In this document: positions 8,285 to 14,612 of the stretch, one piece after another
Layout: every line of letters starts with the position of its first letter
How positions within the stretch are numbered: the stretch's first letter is position 1
Source: WRIS01 sp050945135
Lineage (GTDB): Bacteria > Actinomycetota > Coriobacteriia > Coriobacteriales > Eggerthellaceae
Length of the DNA: 29,217 nucleotides
NCBI GenBank assembly: GCA_050945135.1
Contig: JBMNSJ010000025.1
Location: forward strand, 1 to 29,217
Direction of reading: 5' to 3'
Program-made: the position numbers and the translations under genes
Notes under the pieces: model-generated
Databases searched by the model: none
Told to the model about the DNA's origin: nothing
Seen by the model: the letters and a program-made list of their open reading frames with translations, nothing else

Positions 8285-8455
8285 CTAAGATGCGTAACTA
8301 AATTCGAAATCTTCATTAACAATATCGAGCTTAAATTCCTTGCATGCAGAGTCCTGCATATTACATCCTACTGAGCAGAAATACTCGCCAATATTGAGTA
8401 GCTCCCCTGTGATTTGTAACTCTGCAAAACTACATTGATTACACTTTGCGTTCAT
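8285..8455 (-). CDS. small Cys-rich protein, probable metal-binding
   Basis: The frame is open further upstream, but ATG 8453-8455 has a GGGGGAAG ribosome-binding site, giving 56 residues. The sequence contains CNQC (5-8), CSVGC (27-31) and a further Cys at 38, a spacing that suits a zinc or iron site. The C-terminal 18 residues are acidic and hydrophobic. I do not recognise a family. It is divergent from the second cyclase gene, 162 bases away. Confidence 0.6.
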   Translation of the reverse strand: MNAKCNQCSFAELQITGELLNIGEYFCSVGCNMQDSACKEFKLDIVNEDFEFSYAS

Positions 8456-8577
8456 GGCTTCCCCCATAAGATATGCGAATACGTTAGTGGTTAATTTAGC
8501 ACGGGTTAAAGATGTGCTGCTTCCCAGATTAGGTCTGATAATGCTTCGAAAGCGAGAAGAAACCTTACCGTAAGAAA

Positions 8578-8586
8578 TGGTACAAT
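8578..8586 (+). promoter_or_regulatory. extended -10 promoter for the second GGDEF gene
   Basis: TGGTACAAT is an extended -10 (TG-N-TACAAT) 31 bases before the chosen TTG start at 8618. No convincing -35 is seen, as is usual for extended -10 promoters. Confidence 0.4.
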
Positions 8587-8617
8587 TCACCTATTCTTGG
8601 CGGGAAGGGTGGACACA

Positions 8618-9997
8618 TTGCAAAAGATTCGTAGATCACTGGGGATGAAGTTTTCAATACTCATTGCACTCATGAGTCTCATCATGGGATTCCTTATTAT
8701 TTTCATTGGTTATCAGCTGTACTATCAGCAAAGTATTGAGGAATACTCTGCGCGCGGCGACGCGCTTGTGCGAGGTACGGCTGAGGTGGTTAATTGGGAC
8801 AAGATTGCACACTATGCAGAAACCCTTGAAACCGACGACGAGTACGACGAAACTCTCGAAGAGATGCGCACGCTTGCCCACAGTGGTGGCGTTGAGTACC
8901 TCTACATGCTCTACCCTTACGACGATCACGGAGCTATCTATATTTATGATACCGACGAAAGCGAAGATCGCTGTGAACTTGGTGAATACACCGACTGGGA
9001 AAGCGAGTTCGAGGACAACACTGCTGCACTTTTGCGAGGAGAAGAGGTTGAACCTTTCATCTAGGAAACCGAATGGGGTAGCCTTTTAAGTATCTACGTG
9101 CCATTCGAAGATAGCCAAGGAAATTTTGTTGGTTATCTGGGTGTTGACTACCCTGCAGAGAAGCTTGTTCAAGAGCAAAACCGCTATATCACCAATCTTT
9201 CTATAGCTGCAGTCATTATCGCAATCGTTGTTACTCTTGTATTTCTAATCATTTTGCGCCGTCTTGTCTTAAAGCCTATCGACAAAATTGTAGACGCTGC
9301 CGAAGGTTACTACATTGATGAGAGCAGCGGTAAAACCAGAACCTCAAGCTCTATCAAAGAGCTTAATATCGAGACTCAGGACGAATTGCAAACCCTGAAC
9401 GAATCTTTGAAATACATGGACTCAACCATTGAGGAATACATAGAAAACCTCGAGCATGCTGAAAAGCGTGCAGAAACAGATTCTATGACGGGGCTTTTGA
9501 ATCGTGAGTCATTCAAAGATTATGTCACTCTCCTATTAAACCAAGAGCCTAAGAGCACTAACGCTTTTATGATGCTTGACCTGGATGAGTTTAAATCGGT
9601 TAACGATACCTTTGGCCATTTAGCGGGCGACGAGGTAATTGAGGCGGCAGTTTCAGAAATCCGAAAGATGTTCCGCTCAACTGATCTTGTTGCACGTATG
9701 GGCGGCGATGAGTTTGCCGTATTCTGCCGCGGACCAATTACTCCGGAAAATGTTGAAAGTAGAGCTCGGCAGCTGTTAGAAGCAATACGTAAAGTTCGCG
9801 TGCATGGCAAGATATCGTTCTCGGTAAGTCTTGGCATTGTGTACTTCAAGTCTGAGGATGTTCACTCTTACCAAGCGCTCTACATGCAGGCAGATATCGC
9901 GCTCTACGAAGCTAAAGAAGGCGGACGCGACAGATATGTCATGAAGGACTACGAGGAAAGCGTGGGGATTAGCTCTTCTGGTGAGGAGGAGGAATAA
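8618..9997 (+). pseudogene. Cache-GGDEF diguanylate cyclase paralogue interrupted by one in-frame TAG
   Basis: This is collinear with the gene at 5434: TM, extracellular sensor, TM, HAMP-like linker and GGDEF at residue 362 in both, with the RSTD inhibitory site also kept. Codon 149 (9062-9064) is TAG, between EPFI and ETEW. The sister gene has GAA (Glu) at the matching place (5878-5880). The same frame then stays open for 310 more codons with all catalytic residues intact. A single nonsense change, a sequencing error, or suppressed termination would each fit. A GTG at 9098 could only start a fragment lacking the first TM and most of the sensor. The TTG start at 8618 has AAGGG upstream and matches the paralogue start by position. 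Confidence 0.85.
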
Positions 9998-10094
9998 TCT
10001 CGCCTCTTTGCGAGGTGTTAATCTAGGTTGCTTGAGTGAAACCTGGTTCAGAAAGGCCTATGCTCGAGAACTTTAATACCTTTCGTAAAAACTC

Positions 10095-10122
10095 TTGACC
10101 TTTCGACTTGGTTTGGTATATG
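10095..10122 (+). promoter_or_regulatory. promoter of the tRNA-Ile/tRNA-Ala unit
   Basis: TTGACC (10095-10100) and TATATG (10117-10122) are 16 bases apart, and the first tRNA begins 26 bases after the -10. Confidence 0.55.
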
Positions 10123-10147
10123 GTGTTCGAGCGCTTTTTTTCGAAGC

Positions 10148-10224
<77 letters not shown>

Positions 10225-10231
10225 TTTGAAA

Positions 10232-10276
10232 AATAAACGTTCCATTGTGAATCGAGTATCCAATGGAACGTTTATT
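10232..10276. repeat. perfect 16-bp inverted repeat between the two tRNAs
   Basis: AATAAACGTTCCATTG (10232-10247) and its exact reverse complement (10261-10276) flank a 13-base loop. It begins seven bases after the tRNA-Ile CCA. No U-tract follows the hairpin, so it looks more like an RNA processing hairpin or a DNA insertion relic than a terminator. Confidence 0.8.
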
Positions 10277-10305
10277 GTGAAACTTCGAGAAGATGCCGTC
10301 CACGT

Positions 10306-10381
10306 GGGGCTTTAGCTCAGCTGGGAGAGCGCGGGCTTTGCAAGCCTGAGGTCAGGGGTTCGATCCCCCTAAGCTCCACCA
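10306..10381 (+). tRNA. tRNA-Ala (anticodon TGC)
   Basis: Acceptor GGGGCTT pairs with AAGCTCC (10371-10377, one G-U). The anticodon loop is CTTTGCAAG with anticodon TGC, the T-loop is TTCGATC, and CCA is encoded (10379-10381). It is likely co-transcribed with tRNA-Ile. Confidence 0.97.
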
Positions 10382-10391
10382 CGTAACTTCG

Positions 10392-10418
10392 GCAGGTACA
10401 GAAATGTACCTGCTTTTT
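10392..10418 (+). terminator. rho-independent terminator of the tRNA unit
   Basis: GCAGGTACA (10392-10400) and TGTACCTGC (10405-10413) form a perfect 9-bp stem with a GAAA tetraloop, followed by five T residues. Confidence 0.9.
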
Positions 10419-10840
10419 CATTTGATGTATCAAACCCCATTTCTACGAGATGCCCAGTTTGAAAAGATCCCAAGGCGCAAGATAGCTCCCTCCCGTTCGC
10501 AGCACGATCCAAATCTAGGACAGAGGGCTTAATTCACTGTCAAATGCAACGATTTGTGGTTACGACACGGTCCATACGCGCCCACTCGAAAAATACTCAA
10601 CCTTGTCACCAGGCATTTTGTAGAGCATGCTGATTTCTCCCTAGATCCATCAACCACAAAACGTGCAATCTGACTTTGATTCATGCGTTTCTGCATTGAT
10701 TTGCTCGAGCAAAGTCGCCCAATACACACAAAACCGATGAGGTGGGTTTCTGTTGAGAAAAAGGTAGATTTCCGTTCCGAGGCTAGTTTCTTTCCCGAAT
10801 CGAAAGCTTTATTCTGAGTGCATTTTGCATGAACCTGCCA
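10419..10840. other. gene-free stretch between the tRNA terminator and the surface-protein promoter
   Basis: No convincing gene is seen. A 66-codon minus-strand frame (10529-10729) has no family signature or good ribosome-binding site, and a second short minus frame overlaps it; together they could be decayed coding sequence. A perfect 14-bp palindrome TTTGCTCGAGCAAA lies at 10700-10713, and a small dyad TTTGAT/ATCAAA at 10421-10434. Confidence 0.5.
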
Positions 10841-10849
10841 TGGTAGAAT
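10841..10849 (+). promoter_or_regulatory. extended -10 promoter of the surface-protein gene
   Basis: TGGTAGAAT is an extended -10 (TG-N-TAGAAT). It would give a leader of about 50 bases. That leader holds a small hairpin (AAGCAT 10867-10872 with ATGCTT 10879-10884) before the ribosome-binding site AAAGGAG. Confidence 0.45.
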
Positions 10850-10904
10850 ACCGCGATGGGGTTTATAAGCATGTTCGGATGCTTTTGGTAATAAAGGAGT
10901 ACGT

Positions 10905-10925
10905 ATGTCTCACGCATCACAGTAA
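10905..10925 (+). other. six-codon start region ending in TAA, upstream and in frame with the surface protein
   Basis: ATG 10905 has an excellent ribosome-binding site (AAAGGAG) and encodes MSHASQ, then TAA at 10923-10925. The same frame continues with TNLGKKLFASLAAIVLIMG, the expected basic and hydrophobic parts of a signal peptide. This is therefore almost certainly the original start of the gene annotated from 10977, now followed by a stop. Confidence 0.7.
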
Positions 10926-10976
10926 ACAAATCTCGGCAAGAAGCTCTTTGCCAGTCTTGCTGCTATCGTCCTAATT

Positions 10977-12713
10977 ATGGGAATAATCTTTGCGGCGGGT
11001 ATTACAAACAAGGCCTACGCTGACGAGCCAAACACCAACACCACGCTTTATTTTGGCGACGGCGATAAGGGAATATCGCTGTACACTAATAGCGCCCTGT
11101 CAAACAAATATGCCATCGGCGAGGGCGACACCTGGTCTGTTTCGGGCAATACGCTCACACTTAACAATTTTGAGTACGAACTGTGCGAGACTTCCACTAC
11201 AGGCGGTACTCAATATGGCCTAGTAATGACTATAGATTCAAACCTTGTTCTTGAGGGAACAAATTCTATCAGCCTTACGCGCAAGACTGATAACACCTAT
11301 GGGATTTTCGCAGATGATAATTTAACAATTTCGGGCGAAGGCAGCCTTGCGATCGATATTGCCCACACGCGAAACGAGTCATGGGGCATTTACCTGAACA
11401 AAGCAGATACACTCTTGACCATCAAAGAAGCGACCGTTGATGTGACGCTGGATGCTAAGCCCGCAGACGCCGTCGACGAAAGAACGGTCCGCTTTGGCGG
11501 TCTCTATGCCGCTTCTGGCGCGAGTGTACACATAACTGATGGAGCGTCGGTCGTTTTCAATGCACCCGACAAAGCTACGCCCACTTCTACGGCCTATAGC
11601 TACGGCATGTATTTTCAAAACACAGAAACGGTTAACCCACTCGTAATTGCCGGAAATGGCGTTTCTCTGACCGCAACTGGTTGTGCAAATGCAATCAAAG
11701 CGGGTGCTACAACCCCCGTTGAGCCTGGTAGCTATGGGGTCTACGCAAATGATAATATCGATGGCAAAAGCGGGAATTCTGATTGGGGTAATTGGGTCTC
11801 AACTCATGGCGCATATTATGTTGGAGCAAGAGTACCTAATCCATTCGGCGGGGCAGTCGCGCGTTATGTCGAATTCGCCGAAAAACCAAGGCTTGCTACC
11901 ACAGCACTCGATAATGCAGTAATCGAACAACCCTATAGTTTTCAGATGCAGGCCAGTGGGCCAGCAAGCGACGAGTTTCAGTGGTCTTGTGACACCAAGA
12001 ACGCAACGGGACCTGCAAAGTGCTTGAGTATCGATCGCAGTACGGGCATCATATCGGGCACGCCAACCGAGCTTGGAACAGGTACGATAACGGTCTACGT
12101 AAGCAATCGTTTTGGAAGCGCCAGCAAGACCTTTGATTTTGCTGTGTATCCGCGTGCAGAGATCCATGCCGACGCAGCACTGAACAGCGTTTCGAAGGGC
12201 TCAAATGTAAGCGGCACAGGCACGACGAACGACCCTTTTACGGTGCCGGTCAATACCGATTTCAGCCTGAATGTGACCGCCGATAGATCAGGTGAAATTC
12301 CTGTTGTACCAGGGGATACGCAGTATGTGGCGATTGATTGGAACATGGATGCTTCAGGCACGTTCGCAGCGCCGCCTTACGTAATTGATTGCAAGCTCAC
12401 CGAGGCCAAAGCATACACGCTTACGGTAAACTTCCAAGAGCAAGTATGGGATGGTAGCGCCTGGGTAGCAACCGGCAATATCGATACAAAAACCTGGTCG
12501 GTGCAGGCGACTGCACAACCCAAACCGGGTCCGACTCCCAATCCTGACCCGAACCCCGACGCCAACAAAGGGCAAGGAGATTCCTACCTAGCAAAATCGG
12601 GCGACTGTGAAACCCGAGCGTGGACAGCAGGCTTACTGCTCATCGCTGTATTCTCGGTTTTAGCTTTATTTTATGCACGCAGACAAGGCTTTTTTGGAAG
12701 AGATGGGGCTTAG
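10977..12713 (+). CDS. wall-anchored surface protein, signal peptide broken by an upstream TAA
   Basis: From the first in-frame ATG after the TAA the product has 578 residues. It starts inside a signal peptide (MGIIFAAGITNKAYA, cleavage after AYA). Residues 20-290 are repetitive, Gly/Asn/Thr-rich beta-strand sequence (TLTLNNFEYE, NLTISGEGSLAIDI) suggesting a beta-helix. Around residues 305-395 lies a putative Ig-like domain with SIDRSTGIISGTPTELGTGT. A Pro/Asn/Asp-rich spacer (PKPGPTPNPDPNPD) leads to a sorting-signal-like LAKSGD, a TM helix and RRQGFFGR. LAxTG-type signals are known for actinobacterial sortases; Ser for Thr is a variant. If only this ATG is used, the signal peptide lacks its positive N-region, so the gene may be off. 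No ribosome-binding site precedes 10977. Confidence 0.75.
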   Translation: MGIIFAAGITNKAYADEPNTNTTLYFGDGDKGISLYTNSALSNKYAIGEGDTWSVSGNTLTLNNFEYELCETSTTGGTQYGLVMTIDSNLVLEGTNSISLTRKTDNTYGIFADDNLTISGEGSLAIDIAHTRNESWGIYLNKADTLLTIKEATVDVTLDAKPADAVDERTVRFGGLYAASGASVHITDGASVVFNAPDKATPTSTAYSYGMYFQNTETVNPLVIAGNGVSLTATGCANAIKAGATTPVEPGSYGVYANDNIDGKSGNSDWGNWVSTHGAYYVGARVPNPFGGAVARYVEFAEKPRLATTALDNAVIEQPYSFQMQASGPASDEFQWSCDTKNATGPAKCLSIDRSTGIISGTPTELGTGTITVYVSNRFGSASKTFDFAVYPRAEIHADAALNSVSKGSNVSGTGTTNDPFTVPVNTDFSLNVTADRSGEIPVVPGDTQYVAIDWNMDASGTFAAPPYVIDCKLTEAKAYTLTVNFQEQVWDGSAWVATGNIDTKTWSVQATAQPKPGPTPNPDPNPDANKGQGDSYLAKSGDCETRAWTAGLLLIAVFSVLALFYARRQGFFGRDGA

Positions 12714-12830
12714 TCCGGGTCTAAACAGGTTTTCTTGCTAGCTAGCATCTTCCGTACCAGAGAATAACCAGCTCAGGATAACTGAACCATGGCATTGTCT
12801 TGCTGAGGCATACGAAAAAACCGGACTAAG
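12709..12830. repeat. 10-bp inverted repeat spanning the end of the surface-protein gene
   Basis: CTTAGTCCGG (12709-12718, including the stop codon) recurs inverted as CCGGACTAAG (12821-12830). The 102 bases between hold no gene. It could be a long-range mRNA 3' structure or the ends of a small insertion; target duplications are not evident. Confidence 0.4.
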
Positions 12831-13029
12831 GACCATCCCTGCCGCACAAACGCCGATTTTGAATATTTATAGCCACGAAGGGGTATCCAATCTATCAACC
12901 AGCAAGCTTTTTCATAGATAGACGCTTCTTTTTCCTTGAGATCCGCAAGAATTGGTCGGACGGAATTGGCTTTCGTAAAGAAGCTGGTTGAGCAATCTAT
13001 AATTGCGAAATACGAGCCAGTAAGACAAG
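12714..13029. other. gene-free stretch after the surface protein
   Basis: No gene or clear terminator is seen for the surface-protein transcript. A lone TATAAT (12998-13003) sits inside the small dyad GCAAT-N5-ATTGC (12992-13006); no -35 supports it as a promoter. Confidence 0.45.
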
Positions 13030-13059
13030 AAAAAGCCCGAGACTGCGAAGCCCCGGGCC
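13030..13059 (-). terminator. terminator of the NapC/NrfH-like gene
   Basis: On the minus strand GCCCGGG and CTCGGGC form a 7-bp stem (one G-U) directly followed by five T residues. It lies 29 bases past the stop of the cytochrome gene. Confidence 0.75.
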
Positions 13060-13087
13060 ACCTTTGAAGTTGTGAGTCCTAAGGGGG

Positions 13088-13744
13088 TTAGTCCGTCACA
13101 ACCTTAGGTTGAATGTTGATGTAGTCGCGAACTCCCATTTCGGCAGCTTCTTGAGCAGTGAGCCACCCATCCGGAACATAGGCATCATCGTGACACTGTG
13201 AACAGAAATTAACTGACTGCGTATGTGAGTAATGGCAGTTCTCACAAGCAATCTCTCCATGAACAGCTTCGTGGGGATTGCGCGCTTGATCCACATACAC
13301 ATTAGCCAACTCTTCGCGCGTCATATTGTGACACCGCTCGTTCAGGCAGAATTCATCTTCGTAATGTATCTCTTCAAGAGGCATCGTGTAGGCACCCTCA
13401 ACCCAGGAAATTGCCATGCCAACCTGATCGCTCATTTTTGCTTCGTGGCAATCTAGGCAGCTTACGCCATACTCAGCATGGGCAGTTACCAGAAGATCTT
13501 CATCATGGGCATAATAGGACTCAACATACTCATCCATAGGCTCATGACAAATTGCGTTACAGAAACTGGGCTGTTCATGCCATACATAAAAGCCAGAGCC
13601 CGCAAGAACCAGCACAACAAGCGTTACTGCCAAAACAATTGAAAGCTTCTTCTTTGAGCGCTTTGGCTTCGCGGTAGATTCATCTTGAGTCGTCTGTATA
13701 TCTTCGACATCATTGTGAAGGGTATCGTTTTTCTCGTCTATCAT
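13088..13744 (-). CDS. NapC/NrfH-like membrane-anchored multi-haem cytochrome c
   Basis: 218 residues: a charged cytoplasmic N-terminus, one TM anchor (about 34-54), then an exported domain. Canonical CxxCH haem sites are at 96-100, 167-171 and 181-185. Two further sites have wide spacing: CNAICH (62-67, CX3CH) and CLNERCH (133-139, CX4CH). The first sits just after the anchor where NrfH/NapC bind the quinol-side haem, followed by EPM as in the family. It should take electrons from menaquinol and pass them to a periplasmic partner, most likely the molybdoenzyme encoded by the divergent operon. Up to five haems would be one more than the usual four. A terminator follows. Confidence 0.88.
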   Translation of the reverse strand: MIDEKNDTLHNDVEDIQTTQDESTAKPKRSKKKLSIVLAVTLVVLVLAGSGFYVWHEQPSFCNAICHEPMDEYVESYYAHDEDLLVTAHAEYGVSCLDCHEAKMSDQVGMAISWVEGAYTMPLEEIHYEDEFCLNERCHNMTREELANVYVDQARNPHEAVHGEIACENCHYSHTQSVNFCSQCHDDAYVPDGWLTAQEAAEMGVRDYINIQPKVVTD

Positions 13745-13769
13745 CCGACCACCATCTTCTCGTCGTCAG

Positions 13770-13783
13770 TACTCGATACTCGA
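13770..13783. promoter_or_regulatory. tandem heptamer in the cytochrome/nap divergent region
   Basis: TACTCGA occurs twice with no gap (13770-13776, 13777-13783), 26 bases upstream of the cytochrome start and about 180 bases before napG. A NarL-type regulator is encoded nearby and such proteins bind heptamers starting TAC, but the match to the NarL consensus is partial. Confidence 0.3.
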
Positions 13784-13965
13784 AATATATCACCGTTTGA
13801 ACTGAGAAATCTCCTGATGTAGCGAGAAATCAAGCACTTTTTCAAGTCTAGGGAAAAGCCCTATAAGACTCAAGGGGAAGACCTCTGCTACTACATCGGC
13901 AATCCCCATTGGCAACACAATCAAGTGAGCAGACAATGGTAAGCACTAACTGGAGGAGAGAGAAC

Positions 13966-14553
13966 ATGTCGCTCAAGGGAATCATACCCTGGCTCGTTGG
14001 AGGAGCCATTGGTGCACAAGCCATCTATGGCGCTGTCCAAGATTCTTCTGACCTCATTCGTCCCCCCGGCACCACAAGTGAGTCCGACTTCATGGCTCGC
14101 TGCATCAAGTGCGGGCGCTGCATCGAGGCTTGTCCCTACGTTTCTATCATTCCTGCCGAAATACAAGATGGATTTGCAGAAGGAACCCCCATCATCGATG
14201 TCCGCGAACAAGCCTGTCGCTTGTGCGAGGATTTCCCCTGCATTGAGGTATGTCCAACAGATGCCTTAAAAGCAGTCGAAACTCGCAAAGATGTTGACAT
14301 GGGATATGCCGTTATCAACGAAGACGTCTGCATCGCTTTTCAGGGAATGCGCTGCGAAGTGTGCTATCGCGTGTGTCCTCTTATTGATGAAGCAATCAAA
14401 ATTGACTACCGCATGAGAGAGGGCGATGCCATTCATTCGGTGTTTGCTCCTATCATCGACACCGAAGTCTGCGTTGGATGCGGCTTGTGCGTAGAGCGTT
14501 GCGTTGTAGATACCCCAGAAGTGCCTATCAAGATTGTGCGTGATCCCGAATAA
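13966..14553 (+). CDS. napG: NapG-like ferredoxin with four [4Fe-4S] motifs
   Basis: 195 residues with a hydrophobic N-terminal segment (about 4-22), then four cysteine clusters: CIKCGRCIEACP, CRLCEDFPCIEVCP, a cluster ending CEVCYRVCP, and CVGCGLCVERC. This is the NapG pattern; NapG carries electrons from NapH towards the nitrate reductase on the outer membrane face. ATG 13966 is chosen because GGAGGAGAG stands eight bases before it. An upstream start (for example ATG 13936) would add WRRENMSLKG, which looks like a twin-arginine motif, but those codons are the Shine-Dalgarno itself. NapG proteins are normally Tat-exported, so the longer form cannot be excluded. It is the first gene of the nap operon. 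Confidence 0.88.
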   Translation: MSLKGIIPWLVGGAIGAQAIYGAVQDSSDLIRPPGTTSESDFMARCIKCGRCIEACPYVSIIPAEIQDGFAEGTPIIDVREQACRLCEDFPCIEVCPTDALKAVETRKDVDMGYAVINEDVCIAFQGMRCEVCYRVCPLIDEAIKIDYRMREGDAIHSVFAPIIDTEVCVGCGLCVERCVVDTPEVPIKIVRDPE

Positions 14554-14612
14554 ATGCTTCAGGACACTTTCCATACCCCATTCTTAGACGAGAGACGAGG
14601 AAGGACAAACAT

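Noticed and set aside
9062..9064. UAG decoded as pyrrolysine
   Set aside because: No pyrrolysine tRNA or biosynthesis genes are in the window, and the sister gene has an ordinary Glu here.
9098..9997. GTG 9098 as start of an independent cyclase gene
   Set aside because: No ribosome-binding site, and the frame continues the upstream paralogue exactly; it is the remainder of the gene split by TAG.
10529..10729. 66-codon minus-strand frame in the gene-free stretch
   Set aside because: No recognisable domain and no good start signal; at most decayed coding sequence.
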